Source: Gordonia jacobaea (GTDB lineage: Bacteria > Actinomycetota > Actinomycetes > Mycobacteriales > Mycobacteriaceae). Taken from it: DNA of 64,000 nt. The translations under genes were made by a program, and so were the position numbers. The notes below the pieces were generated by a model. The model saw only the letters and a list, made by a program, of their open reading frames with translations. It ran no database searches and was not told the DNA's origin. Below are positions 26,777 through 36,828 of the stretch, piece by piece. Every line of letters starts with the position of its first letter. Position 1 is the first letter of the stretch. The stretch covers positions 1-64,000 of the forward strand of contig NZ_LDTZ01000017.1 of NCBI RefSeq assembly GCF_001186365.1, written 5' to 3'.

Positions 26777-27570
26777 TACGCGCTGTCGGCGACCCCCGCG
26801 CGCCCGGGCGGAACCGACCCCGGAGCGCCGAGCTGCCGCCCGATGCCTCGCGCCGCGACCTGCAGTGCCGCGAGAAGCCGCGGGCGGTTTCCGCGAAGAG
26901 TCCCAACCACCACGCCCAACGCCGCGACCACCCCGTCCGGCCCCCATACCGGTACCGCGATCGAACACGCGCCCGCGGTCATCTCTTCCGCCGTCGTCGC
27001 ATAGCCCTCGTCGCGCACGCGCTGCAACTGCTGCTCCAAGAGCTGCGGGCTGATCAGCGTCCGCGGCGTAACCCGCGTCAACGACGCCATGACCTCGTCG
27101 CGAATCTCCTTGGGCGCGTATGCAAGCAGCACCTTGCCCACCCCGGTCGGCGGCATCGGTAGCCGACTACCCACCTTGCTCACCACCGGCACCGATTCGT
27201 TCCCGGAGATCCGATCGACGTAGAGCACCGACGTTCCCTCGCGCACCGCGATGTGCACCGTCGCCTTGGTCGCGGCGTACAGGTCGTAGACGTACGGTTC
27301 GGCGATCTCACGCACGCCGGTCTGGATCGGCGCGAGCAAGCCGAGATCCCATACCCGTCTGCCGATGACGTACCGCCCGTCGGGGCGTCGAACAAGGGCA
27401 CCCCACCGTTCCAGTTCACCGACGAGCCGATGCGCGGTGGGTACGGCAAGGTCGGCGCGCTGAGCCATCTCGCTGAGTGTCAACGCACGATGCGCCTCGT
27501 CGAATGTGCTGAGCAATGCGAGGGTTCGCGCAGCAACCGATGCTCCGGGAACCGACGTGTTTCCGGCCAT
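26776..27570 (-). CDS. IclR-family regulator (PcaR-like)
   Basis: A 264-residue IclR protein. HTH: VAARTLALLSTFDEAHRALTLSEMAQRADLAVPTAHRLVGELERWGAL. The effector domain contains LPMPPTGVGKVLLAYAP and ends ACSIAVPVWGPDGVVAALGVVVGT. It forms a two-gene unit with the LuxR-type gene upstream (2-base gap) and sits back to back with the 3' end of the pob-pca operon, so a role in regulating protocatechuate genes is likely but not proven. The stop coincides with the edge of array R4. Confidence 0.87.
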   Translation of the reverse strand: MAGNTSVPGASVAARTLALLSTFDEAHRALTLSEMAQRADLAVPTAHRLVGELERWGALVRRPDGRYVIGRRVWDLGLLAPIQTGVREIAEPYVYDLYAATKATVHIAVREGTSVLYVDRISGNESVPVVSKVGSRLPMPPTGVGKVLLAYAPKEIRDEVMASLTRVTPRTLISPQLLEQQLQRVRDEGYATTAEEMTAGACSIAVPVWGPDGVVAALGVVVGTLRGNRPRLLAALQVAARGIGRQLGAPGSVPPGRAGVADSA

Positions 27571-27572
27571 AG

Positions 27573-28376
27573 CTACGGAAGCAACCCTGAACGTCGGGCA
27601 ATGACAACGGCTTCCAGCCGGCTCGACGCACCTAGTTTGCGCAATACGTCTTTCATGTATCCCTTGGCGGTCTGCACTCCGATGTTCAACTCCTCGGCAA
27701 TTCTCGCATTGGTGTAGCCGAGCGCGGCGAGGGTGACCACATCCTGTTCACGACGGGTCAGGCTGAGCGTCGTGGGCTCGTCCGATTCACCGTCGAGCAG
27801 GAGGTCGGAGATACGCGCGATCTGATCCGCGACGGCGACATCGTCGACGTCTCTCGCCAGTGTGCGGAGCTGCGCGTAGGCCTCGGTGATCCGATCACGA
27901 AGTCCATCGCCCGCAGCGGCGTCGGACGCGACCGTCGCGCGCGAGGCGACGATCTGCTGTTCGAGCTCACGCGCCTCGACAGCGAGTGCGTCCAACGTCC
28001 GATCGCCGATGGCTTCGTCGGTTCGCAAAGCCCCGTAGATCACCGCGACAGGCCTGCGTTCGACGATGACCGGCGCGGCCGCCATCGCACGCAGGCCCTC
28101 GGCCGCGATGATCGCGTTGTACCGATGGGTGATCTGCGGGGTACGCAGATAATCGTCGACGACCATCGGGCGATTGAGCGCCATGACCTTGCCGCCGAGT
28201 CCGTGCCCGGCATCAACGGCAACGCCGTTCAACGCACCGTAGGTGTCGCCGACGAAATGTCGGAGACGCAGACCGCGCGAGCCGTGCACCACACCACCGA
28301 ACGCCAACGACACACCCGTGCCGCGACGCAGACGACGCAACGCATCGGTGACCGGCGCGGTCAACGACTCAGCCAT
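27573..28376 (-). CDS. GAF-domain LuxR-type transcriptional regulator
   Basis: A 267-residue regulator with an N-terminal GAF-like domain (about residues 10-130, including GLGGKVMALNRPMVVDDYL) and a C-terminal LuxR HTH (LTRREQDVVTLAALGYTNARIAEELNIGVQTAKGYMKDVLRKLGASSR). No receiver domain is present. It diverges from the acyl-CoA ligase gene across a short gap holding strong inverted repeats, so that ligase is the most obvious target. Confidence 0.87.
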   Translation of the reverse strand: MAESLTAPVTDALRRLRRGTGVSLAFGGVVHGSRGLRLRHFVGDTYGALNGVAVDAGHGLGGKVMALNRPMVVDDYLRTPQITHRYNAIIAAEGLRAMAAAPVIVERRPVAVIYGALRTDEAIGDRTLDALAVEARELEQQIVASRATVASDAAAGDGLRDRITEAYAQLRTLARDVDDVAVADQIARISDLLLDGESDEPTTLSLTRREQDVVTLAALGYTNARIAEELNIGVQTAKGYMKDVLRKLGASSRLEAVVIARRSGLLP

Positions 28377-28429
28377 GTCACCACCTACCTCCTGACCCCT
28401 CTTCGGGGGGTTCTGCCCATGCGACGTCG

Positions 28430-28459
28430 CATTCGAGAATCACTCCTCGAATGTGATTC
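28430..28459. promoter_or_regulatory. Overlapping inverted repeats in the LuxR/acyl-CoA ligase promoter
   Basis: CATTCGAG (28430-28437) pairs with CTCGAATG (28446-28453). A second dyad, GAATCAC (28437-28443) with GTGATTC (28453-28459), overlaps it. Both are perfect and lie 29-58 bases upstream of the ligase start codon, as expected for a regulator site. Confidence 0.65.
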
Positions 28460-28487
28460 AGCTTACTCTGGCAGTAAAGGTGTGGAT

Positions 28488-30200
28488 ATGACACAGACGT
28501 CCTTGGCCGGCGACCGCGCGCGACGCGAGTCGATTCAGGCGCAACTGACCCCGGCTGTCACCGCCGACCTCGACGCCTGGCTGGAGTTATTCGGCTCGCC
28601 CGACGCCAACGCAGCGTCGCTGCTGGTGGACCGCCACGACCCCGAAGCCATCGCGTTCACCACGGTCTCGCTGCCGGATTCTGCGCCGTCCACGCAGGCC
28701 GCGCAGTCCCCTCGCTCCCCCCTGGCCGAGCAGTCCCCGCTGATCGAGCACTCCCCGCTGATCGAGCTTGTCGAGATCACCTACGGCCAGCTCGCAGCGG
28801 AGTCTCGACGCCTCGCCACCGCGCTCGCCGGTATGGGTGTCGAGCGCGGCGACCGCGTCGGAGTCCTCATGGGCAAGCGCACCGAACTCGTCGTCTCGCT
28901 ACTGGCACTCGCCCGACTCGGGGCCGTCTACATTCCGCTCTTCACCGCCTTCGCCACCCCCGCGATCGAGATGCGACTGCGGGCGGGCGACGCCTCCATC
29001 GTGATCACCGAGCCGAGCCAGGCACCGAAGCTCGACGACATCGACGGCCTCACCACGATCGTCGCGGGCGAGCAGTTCGACGCTCTCATCGCCGATAACG
29101 ATCCCCTCGACCACTCGGTCGCGGTCGGCGGTGACGGCACCCTGATCCTGCTGTTCACCAGCGGCACGACAGGCGCGCCGAAGGGTGTGCCCGTTCCACT
29201 GCGCGCGTTGGCGTCGTTCTCCTGCTACATGCGCTACGGCCTCGACGTCTCCGACACCGACGTCTTCTGGAACGCCGCCGACCCCGGCTGGGCCTACGGC
29301 CTGTACTACGGAATTCTCGGGCCAATGGCGATCGGTCGGCCAAATGTGTTGCTGCAGGCGGGTTTCACCCCTGAGGTGACCGCCACGGTGCTCACCGAAC
29401 TGGGCGTGACGAACTTCGCCGCCGCACCAACGGTGTACCGCTCGCTGAGCAAGAACCCTGCGATCAACGGCTTCTCGCTGCGTCGAGCATCGTCAGCTGG
29501 CGAGCCGTTGACACCCGACGTGATCACCTGGGCGAGAACAGCTCTCGGCACCGAGGTCCGCGACCACTACGGCCAGACCGAGCACGGCATGTTCATCAAC
29601 AACCACTGGGCCGACGACCTGCGTCGACCACTGATCCCCGGTTCGATGGGGCAGCCGATGCCCGGGTTCGCCGCAGGAATCGTCGACGACGCCGGCGCCC
29701 CCGTCACCGAACCCAACGTCACTGGACAGATCGCGATCGACGTCCCCGCCAGCACCGGCTACTGGTTCGCCGGATACCTCGACGCCCCGGAGAAGACCGC
29801 ATCGCGCTACACCGAGGACGGCCGCTGGTACCTCACCGGCGACACGGGCCACCTCGACGCCGACGGCAACTTCTTCTTCAGCTCCCGCGACGACGACGTC
29901 ATCATCATGGCCGGCTATCGCATCGGCCCGTTCGACGTCGAGAGCGTCCTCATCACCCACCCGTCGGTTATCGACGTCGCGGTTGTCGGCCGACCCGACG
30001 ACCTGCGCGGCGAGGTACTCGAGGCGTTCGTCGTGCTTGCCGACGGCGTCAGCGGCGACGACGCGCTGGAGGCTGAGCTGCAACAACTGGTCAAGACCGG
30101 CTTTGCCGCGCACGCCTACCCGCGCACGGTGCACTTCGTCGACGCGCTGCCGAAGACGCCGAGCGGCAAGATCCAGCGGTTCGTCCTGCGTCAGCGCTGA
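28488..30200 (+). CDS. AMP-forming acyl-CoA ligase with in-frame repeat insertion
   Basis: A 570-residue ANL-superfamily ligase that activates a carboxylic acid as acyl-AMP and then acyl-CoA. The P-loop is TSGTTGAPKG (224-233), the HYGQTEHG motif binds adenine, YLTGDTGHLDADG is the A7/A8 region and the catalytic Lys is in PKTPSGKIQ near the end. Residues ~66-97 are an unusual Ser/Pro-rich insert before TYGQLAAES; residues 91-98 (LIELVEIT) are encoded by a complete repeat unit at 28758-28781. The substrate is not identified; medium-chain or aromatic acids are possible in this cluster. Confidence 0.88.
   Translation: MTQTSLAGDRARRESIQAQLTPAVTADLDAWLELFGSPDANAASLLVDRHDPEAIAFTTVSLPDSAPSTQAAQSPRSPLAEQSPLIEHSPLIELVEITYGQLAAESRRLATALAGMGVERGDRVGVLMGKRTELVVSLLALARLGAVYIPLFTAFATPAIEMRLRAGDASIVITEPSQAPKLDDIDGLTTIVAGEQFDALIADNDPLDHSVAVGGDGTLILLFTSGTTGAPKGVPVPLRALASFSCYMRYGLDVSDTDVFWNAADPGWAYGLYYGILGPMAIGRPNVLLQAGFTPEVTATVLTELGVTNFAAAPTVYRSLSKNPAINGFSLRRASSAGEPLTPDVITWARTALGTEVRDHYGQTEHGMFINNHWADDLRRPLIPGSMGQPMPGFAAGIVDDAGAPVTEPNVTGQIAIDVPASTGYWFAGYLDAPEKTASRYTEDGRWYLTGDTGHLDADGNFFFSSRDDDVIIMAGYRIGPFDVESVLITHPSVIDVAVVGRPDDLRGEVLEAFVVLADGVSGDDALEAELQQLVKTGFAAHAYPRTVHFVDALPKTPSGKIQRFVLRQR
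28740..28781 (+). repeat. Repeat unit R5 inside the acyl-CoA ligase gene
   Basis: One full short unit of the GATC...GATC subtype (28758-28781) preceded by a half unit (28740-28749). Both are in the ligase reading frame without a stop codon. It is the only complete copy seen well inside a gene in this window. Confidence 0.9.
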
Positions 30201-30227
30201 CGGGCGGCCGCCTTCCGCGCTGGTGGA

Positions 30228-30475
30228 GCGGGGCTCCATTCCGCTGGTCGGGAGGCCGTCTCCCCGCCGGTCGAGCAGGCGCCTTCCCTCGCTGGTCGAG
30301 CGGGCGCGAGCGCAGCGAGCACCCGAGTCGAGACCACCCGCGCCGAGACCGGGCTCCATTCCGCTGGTCGAGCGGCCGCCTTCCCCGGTGGTCGGGATGG
30401 CACCTTTTCCGCTGGTCGAGCGGGCGCGAGCGCAGCGAGCACCCGAGTCGAGACCACCCGAGTCGAGACCACCCC
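30228..30475 (+). repeat. Interspersed repeat array R6 (long units, 120-bp tandem duplication)
   Basis: Convergent gap between the acyl-CoA ligase and the PPOX-family gene. Long 47-bp units are at 30292-30338 and 30412-30458. They begin GGTCGAGCGGGCGCGAGCG and end GTCGAGACC, so outer arms GGTC/GACC enclose an inner GC-rich stem. The block from about 30231 is repeated from about 30351, a 120-base offset. Confidence 0.87.
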
Positions 30476-30488
30476 GCCCGCCGGTCCC

Positions 30489-31121
30489 TCACCCCACCAG
30501 TGCGCGCACCGAAGCCGGGACCGCGGCGGGATCGCCGGTGTAGGTGATCGGGTCGTCGAACACCGTGCGCACGGGTACCACGCCGGTCCACGCGTCGGTG
30601 TCGGCGCCGGGTCCGCCAGTCCGCGCCTTCGCGATCCACTCGCCGTCGACGATCGGCAGTCGCAGCGCGGTTGTCGCGGCGAGTTCTTTGCGTGTCGTCG
30701 TGGGTGTTTCAGCAACACGACCGGGAATCAGTTTGTCGCTCAGTGCATCCAACACTTCTGCCGGAAGTTCGGCATCTCGTGCCACACCACGTACCACTGC
30801 TGACCGGTAGTTGGCGGAATGATCAAACAGAGTCTCGGCCACCACGATTCCGTCGAGCAGAAAGACACTAAACGCGACCGGAGCGCCCGACGCCACCTGT
30901 CGTAGTGCGCCTGCACCGGTGGATCCGTGCAGGATGATGTCGTCGCCGACACGCGCGAACAGCATCGGCACAGACCACGGCCAACCGTCGACCACTGTCG
31001 AGAGCGTTCCGACCTGCGCTGTGTCGAGGATGTCGTCGAGCAATGCGCGATCGCCTTGACGATCGGGTTTACGGGTCAAGGCGGTCAGCACGTCGGGCTG
31101 GGCGTCAGGGGCTGTAGACAT
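30489..31121 (-). CDS. Pyridoxamine 5'-phosphate oxidase-like flavin-binding protein
   Basis: A ~210-residue split beta-barrel protein of the PPOX/FMN-binding superfamily. The segment VGTLSTVVDGWPWSVPMLFARVGDDIILHGSTGAGALRQVASG is typical of the nitroreductase/heme-binding-like branch (pfam12900 type), and the C-terminus has DAWTGVVPVRTVFDDPI. Such proteins bind flavin, F420 or haem; the reaction here is unknown. Start ATG 31121 or 31130; neither has a clear ribosome site. Confidence 0.82.
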   Translation of the reverse strand: MSTAPDAQPDVLTALTRKPDRQGDRALLDDILDTAQVGTLSTVVDGWPWSVPMLFARVGDDIILHGSTGAGALRQVASGAPVAFSVFLLDGIVVAETLFDHSANYRSAVVRGVARDAELPAEVLDALSDKLIPGRVAETPTTTRKELAATTALRLPIVDGEWIAKARTGGPGADTDAWTGVVPVRTVFDDPITYTGDPAAVPASVRALVG

Positions 31122-31260
31122 ACCGACCATCGTTCGCGACGATCGCCCTCGGCGCCACCCGTTTACGAGGCACGCAGCGTCACTGTCGAGTTCGACGTTC
31201 TCCCGCAATCACGTGGTCCGGTCGATGTAGTCCGAACATGCGAGTTCTTGGTCCGAACGG

Positions 31261-31322
31261 GTGAATTCACGATCAAATGGTTGCTCTGTGAATCAGACAT
31301 TTCGATACTGGTGCCTGTCTGA
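31261..31322. promoter_or_regulatory. Dyads upstream of the DUF6777 gene
   Basis: The 260-base gap holds the perfect palindrome GTGAATTCAC (31261-31270) and the inverted pair TCAGACA (31293-31299) / TGTCTGA (31316-31322), with variants of GTCCGAAC further upstream. The site is 60-120 bases before the TTG start of the DUF6777 protein. Confidence 0.4.
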
Positions 31323-31381
31323 CATCGGTCGCGGGAACCGGTGATGCGCGCTTACACGTCTGCACACCAGGAGAGTATCCA

Positions 31382-33031
31382 TTGGCATATCCCCCTTCCG
31401 GCACCTTCGGCGCTCCGGCGATGCCGCCCACCGGCCCGTACCAGCAGATGCGAGACCAACAGAAGCGACGCAATCGGACCATCGCACTGGTCGCGATCGT
31501 TGTGGTGTTCGCGCTGGTTCTGGCGACAGTTCTCGTTCTTGTGTTGCGAGGCAAGGACGGTGGTATTCGGATACCCGGACTCAGTCTCCTGACCTCCGGT
31601 GAAGCGGGCCCAGATCCGTTCGGCCCCAACGTCGCACTGACCAACAAGGAACTGCCGAGCAATCTCAAGCTCGCGCGGCAGGCGGGTGCCGCAGATAACG
31701 GCGCCCGCGTAGTCTCCGGCACTCAGCCCGGCCTGTACGCAGGCGGCGATTCGACCTGTGACACAGCAGCTCTCGGCAACTACCTATCCAATAACCCGAG
31801 CCAAGCCGGCGCGTGGGCAAGCGTCTTCGGCATCGACACCGCCGCGATCCCCTACTACCTCAACACCCTCACTCCGGTGGTGCTGACCGCCGACACCTGG
31901 GTGACCAATCACTCGTACCAGGGTGGCAGTGCCTACGCATACCAGTCGGTGTTGCAGTCCGGCACAGCGGTTCTCGTCGACGGCGCGGGCGTCCCGCGTG
32001 TGCGGTGCGCGTGCGGTAATCCGCTCGCACCGCCGGCGTCGACGCCTCTCGGCGGCTATCGCCTCAGCGGACACCCGTGGCACGACTACCACTCGCATGA
32101 GGTGACCCGGATCGCCTACAACACTCAGAACGTCACCGTCGTCAACAACACCACGACCGTGATCAATCAGGCGCCCCAGAACACCGCAACCCCTGCTTCG
32201 GTAGTGCTCACGCTGCTCAACCTGGCGAATGGACAGCAGTTCGAACGCCCGGTCGGCGGAATCATCGACGTGAGCGGACTTCCGCCGCTTGCGAGTACGT
32301 TGCCGACTCCTGCTGCGTTGAACACTCCGTTCGTCGCGAAGTCCGACGAGGCCGCTGCGGAGAACGGGCTGGCGCGCGCCGGCAGCACCGAGGCCGCAGC
32401 CGAGGTCGCCGAGCGTGCACAGTCGAATGGCGGTGTGCCAGAAGGTGCACCCGACTCGTCAGCCGCATCCGCACAACAGCAGAACGCTGCAGCGTCGGAG
32501 ACTCCTGGCGCATCCGCGGCAGAGTCGACAGCGTCTGAATCGTCGAGTGCCAGTTCTTCGAGCAGCGCCGCACCCGTTCCGACTCAGTTCTCCGGAACGG
32601 GAGATGCCATCGGCAACTTCACCTTCCGCGTCGACGATCGCAGCGTGAGCTGCCAGGCACCGAGCTCGGCGTCGACCGGCACGATCGACCTCACCTGCAG
32701 CGACAACGTCGCACGAACGGTGTCCTCGTCGTCGCTGGAGAAGTCGTCGGTCACGTCATCGACCGATTCGACGACGCAGGTCTGGAAGCTCGGTCTGACC
32801 GAGAACTCATCGTCATCGGTTTCGGTTGACGTCGAAACGGCGACATGGCGGACAGTCGAGACGTCGACCACCACCACCACCACGACAACGACGATCGAGA
32901 CGACGACTCCGGAAACAACAACGGAGACAACCACTCCGGAGACGACGACGTCGGAAACCACGATCGAGACGACAACTCCCGAAGAGACGACTACAACGAC
33001 AACCACGACCGAGGAAGTTCCCACGAGCTGA
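31382..33031 (+). CDS. DUF6777-domain membrane-anchored protein with Thr-rich tail
   Basis: A 549-residue protein starting with TTG after CCAGGAGAG. A short proline-rich cytoplasmic N-terminus is followed by one membrane segment (IALVAIVVVFALVLATVLVLVL, ~33-55) and a large extracellular part. The DUF6777 region spans roughly residues 100-250, including TCDTAALGNYLSNNPSQA, VFGIDTAAIPYYLNTLTPVVL and RVRCACGNPL. Ala/Ser-rich linker and a further beta domain (QFSGTGDAIGNFTFRVDD) follow, then a low-complexity ETTTPETTT tail to the stop. It resembles a surface-exposed cell-envelope protein; function is unknown. Confidence 0.82.
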   Translation: MAYPPSGTFGAPAMPPTGPYQQMRDQQKRRNRTIALVAIVVVFALVLATVLVLVLRGKDGGIRIPGLSLLTSGEAGPDPFGPNVALTNKELPSNLKLARQAGAADNGARVVSGTQPGLYAGGDSTCDTAALGNYLSNNPSQAGAWASVFGIDTAAIPYYLNTLTPVVLTADTWVTNHSYQGGSAYAYQSVLQSGTAVLVDGAGVPRVRCACGNPLAPPASTPLGGYRLSGHPWHDYHSHEVTRIAYNTQNVTVVNNTTTVINQAPQNTATPASVVLTLLNLANGQQFERPVGGIIDVSGLPPLASTLPTPAALNTPFVAKSDEAAAENGLARAGSTEAAAEVAERAQSNGGVPEGAPDSSAASAQQQNAAASETPGASAAESTASESSSASSSSSAAPVPTQFSGTGDAIGNFTFRVDDRSVSCQAPSSASTGTIDLTCSDNVARTVSSSSLEKSSVTSSTDSTTQVWKLGLTENSSSSVSVDVETATWRTVETSTTTTTTTTTIETTTPETTTETTTPETTTSETTIETTTPEETTTTTTTTEEVPTS

Positions 33032-33045
33032 CTCCCAGCACACGA

Positions 33046-33091
33046 AGAGATCCCCTTCGGAGGCAACGCGCTTCCGAAGGGGATTCTCTTT
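33046..33091 (+). terminator. Intrinsic terminator after the DUF6777 gene
   Basis: AGAGATCCCCTTCGGA (33046-33061) pairs with TCCGAAGGGGATTCTCT (33073-33089) around an 11-base loop, with one mismatch/bulge in the lower stem. It lies 15 bases after the stop codon and is followed by TTTG. The stem is strong. Confidence 0.85.
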
Positions 33092-33240
33092 GCAGCCGGC
33101 CAAAGACTGCCATCGGACCTCGTCGCAGGATGCCGCGACTGATCATCCACACCCTGGCAAATCCGACACCCAAACCACCCACTGTCATGGTTAACTGTCT
33201 TGGCGCTTGCGCGACAGTCTGCTGCGAGGGGGGTAAGGAC

Positions 33241-33669
33241 ATGACTGACTTCTTCACCATGCCCGGTGGAGTTGTGAACCTACAGTCCGAGGACGGCATC
33301 GCAAACCTCGGCGGCACGGAACGCAGCTCGATGGCGTACGTCCAACCACCCGGCAACACCAAAGACGACGGCGGCACGGTCCGGTTCAACACCATCGACT
33401 GGGAGCGGCGCGCCAAGGTCGCCGCCGAGGGTGTGGCGGGGTTGGAGGCGGCGGCCCGTCACCTGCGGAAAGTCGGCACGAGCAACTATTTTGGCGATCT
33501 TGTGGAGGGAATAGAGGTCTTCAACCGACTTGTCGCTCTGGTCACCTCTGCGCACTCGACACTTACCGAGAATGTCGATTCGTTGAGCGTTCTCGCACGA
33601 GAATGCAAGAGCGCGGGAGAAGGCCTCGCCGAGGCAGACCTGTCAAGCTCCCGTGAGCTTAAAGCTTGA
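33241..33669 (+). CDS. Helical protein of unknown function paired with a DUF3558 lipoprotein
   Basis: A 142-residue soluble protein. ATG 33241 is preceded by GAGGGGGG at good spacing. The N-terminal 40 residues are polar and the rest is mostly helical (WERRAKVAAEGVAGLEAAARHLRKV..., EVFNRLVALVTSAHSTLTENVDSLSVLAREC). It resembles the small helical partners encoded beside DUF3558 lipoproteins in Gordonia/Nocardia. WXG/ESX-like export is possible but no WxG motif is seen. The stop overlaps the next start (TTGA). Confidence 0.7.
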   Translation: MTDFFTMPGGVVNLQSEDGIANLGGTERSSMAYVQPPGNTKDDGGTVRFNTIDWERRAKVAAEGVAGLEAAARHLRKVGTSNYFGDLVEGIEVFNRLVALVTSAHSTLTENVDSLSVLARECKSAGEGLAEADLSSSRELKA

Positions 33670-34310
33670 ACCTGCAGCGAGCGACGACACCCCATGCATT
33701 GGCGGTACTCGCCGGAGTCTTGCTGCTGTCAGGCTGTGTAACAGAAGGCACTGCACAGCCTGCGCCGACCGGGGATGTGGTCAGATCGATGCCGTCCACT
33801 CCTCCTGGCATCCGGCAGACAGATGACAACGGCGTGAAACTGCCATTCACAACAACGTTTCCACGCCGCTGGAACTCGGGAAATGACGGCACAGCGTATG
33901 AGCCGTGCAACGGAGCATCACCAGAAGCCCTAAAAGACAGCGGACTTGACGTGTCGAGCGCGGAAGACGCGGCAGCCGCCGACTTCCAGACCGCACGAGG
34001 GTGCGTGTGGAAGTACAAGGAGCACGAGTACGCGACGCTAAGCCAGACAGTCGGGAATGCCGATGGACTGGATGCCTACAAGGAGCAGTATTCAGTGAGC
34101 GTACGTTGGCAAGGCGAGACCTCATTGGGCGGACGCCGTGTTGCGATCGGTGGCGCACCTGGCGGCAAAACGTGTGAAACCTTCGTCGCATCAGGCAGCG
34201 CGATCGTGATTACCTCCGCATATTTCCCGGCGTCGGCCCCACCGATTGACGAGATCTGCGACAAGGCGATCGCTTTCACACGCGCGACGATCGATCAGAT
34301 GCCAAGGTAG
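33666..34310 (+). CDS. DUF3558 family lipoprotein, copy 1
   Basis: A 214-residue secreted lipoprotein. Signal peptide and lipobox are in LAVLAGVLLLSGC (Cys ~24). The DUF3558 body shows PFTTTFPRRWNSGNDGTAYEPC, the AAAADFQTARGCVWKY stretch and the C-terminal DEICDKAIAFTRATIDQMP. Start TTG 33666 overlaps the previous stop. DUF3558 proteins are cell-envelope lipoproteins of mycolic-acid bacteria with no known function. A second copy lies at 34585. Confidence 0.85.
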   Translation: MNLQRATTPHALAVLAGVLLLSGCVTEGTAQPAPTGDVVRSMPSTPPGIRQTDDNGVKLPFTTTFPRRWNSGNDGTAYEPCNGASPEALKDSGLDVSSAEDAAAADFQTARGCVWKYKEHEYATLSQTVGNADGLDAYKEQYSVSVRWQGETSLGGRRVAIGGAPGGKTCETFVASGSAIVITSAYFPASAPPIDEICDKAIAFTRATIDQMPR

Positions 34311-34370
34311 TAGATGGGGGGACTCTGCACTGGCGGCCTGCGGAGAGCGAGGAGCTAACAGAAGGCAATA

Positions 34371-34568
34371 ATGTTGCTAAATTTCCTAAAATCCTTGATT
34401 GAACTTGGCGACCTATGGAGCGACGTGATAAGCCGTCTAGCAAATGAACTAACCGCGCGGAAATGCAACTTAGAAGCACAGCGGCAATCGCTTGAGAGTC
34501 TAGCCACGCGTTGCACTGCTACCAGTGAGGAACTCGGTGCGGCCGACTCTCATCTGCGGATGAACTGA
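34371..34568 (+). CDS. Truncated paralogue of the helical partner protein
   Basis: A 65-residue reading frame matching only the C-terminal half of the protein at 33241-33669. It aligns through a RLANELTARKCNLEAQRQSLESLATRCTATSEELGAAD helix that parallels SAHSTLTENVDSLSVLARECKSAGEGLAEAD. AGAAGG lies upstream. It stands in the same position relative to DUF3558 copy 2 as the full-length gene does to copy 1, so it is a shortened duplicate. Base composition is lower in GC than the surroundings. Confidence 0.6.
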   Translation: MLLNFLKSLIELGDLWSDVISRLANELTARKCNLEAQRQSLESLATRCTATSEELGAADSHLRMN

Positions 34569-34584
34569 AGGCCTAGCAGTCTCT

Positions 34585-35229
34585 ATGCAACTCATCCGAG
34601 CGGCGGCCGTCGCCACATTGCCGCTCGCTCTTATGCTGGCGGGTTGTGGGATCACCACCTCAGGTTCCGCAGAGCCCGCATCCCCTTCCGTGGAGAGCCG
34701 GGTTGTTGACAGTGGCGCTCAACAAGGGATACGACAGACGGACGACGAGGGCCAGCCGCTTCCGTTTCGGACGACATTTCCAAACCGCTGGAACTCTGGC
34801 AACGTTGGAACTCCATACGAACCATGTACCGCTGCATCAACGGCCCTGCTCAGGGCTCTAGATCTAGATCCCACCAGTGTGCAAGACGCAGCGTCGGCCG
34901 ACTTTCAGACTGCACGTGGATGCGGGTGGCGCGCACAAAGCTCCTCACGGTCCACGATCGATCAGTTCGTTGGAAATCAACCGAGGTTGGAGATTTATAA
35001 AGCACAGCAAAGTGCAACAAAGAATTGGCAATCGGATATCTCGATATCCGGTCGCACGGTTGCTGTTGCTAGCGATCCCACCTCGCCAGCGTGCGATACC
35101 TTCGTCGAATCGGCAGACGCCCTCGTGATCACCTCGGCTGCCGTGTACGACGCCGGAGTAGCCCTGCCTCAGATCTGCGACAAGGCAATAGCTTTCACCC
35201 GCGCCACGATCGACCAAATGCCCGAGTAG
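34585..35229 (+). CDS. DUF3558 family lipoprotein, copy 2
   Basis: A 214-residue lipoprotein, same length as copy 1. The lipobox is LMLAGC. Conserved blocks GIRQTDDEGQPLPFRTTFPNRWNSGN, ASADFQTARGCGW and QICDKAIAFTRATIDQMPE match copy 1, with divergence in the middle. The preceding small helical gene and this gene are a tandem duplication of the 33241-34310 module. It ends at a terminator hairpin shared with the convergent monooxygenase gene. Confidence 0.85.
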   Translation: MQLIRAAAVATLPLALMLAGCGITTSGSAEPASPSVESRVVDSGAQQGIRQTDDEGQPLPFRTTFPNRWNSGNVGTPYEPCTAASTALLRALDLDPTSVQDAASADFQTARGCGWRAQSSSRSTIDQFVGNQPRLEIYKAQQSATKNWQSDISISGRTVAVASDPTSPACDTFVESADALVITSAAVYDAGVALPQICDKAIAFTRATIDQMPE

Positions 35230-35248
35230 ACAGAGCCCCACACAGCAA

Positions 35249-35281
35249 AGGCGCGAGAGCCCCCTCGGACTCCCGCGCCTG
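35249..35281. terminator. Bidirectional terminator between DUF3558 copy 2 and the monooxygenase
   Basis: AGGCGCGAGAG (35249-35259) pairs with CTCCCGCGCCT (35270-35280), with one mismatch and a ten-base loop. It lies in a 69-base convergent gap and can serve both strands. Confidence 0.8.
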
Positions 35282-35298
35282 CGCCATAAGAAGATTCG

Positions 35299-36828
<1,530 letters not shown>

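Noticed and set aside
26096-26968. 290-codon minus-strand frame across pcaC and array R4
   Set aside because: Its middle is repeat-derived (DKLDQR-type output) and it is antisense to pcaC and the end of pcaB.
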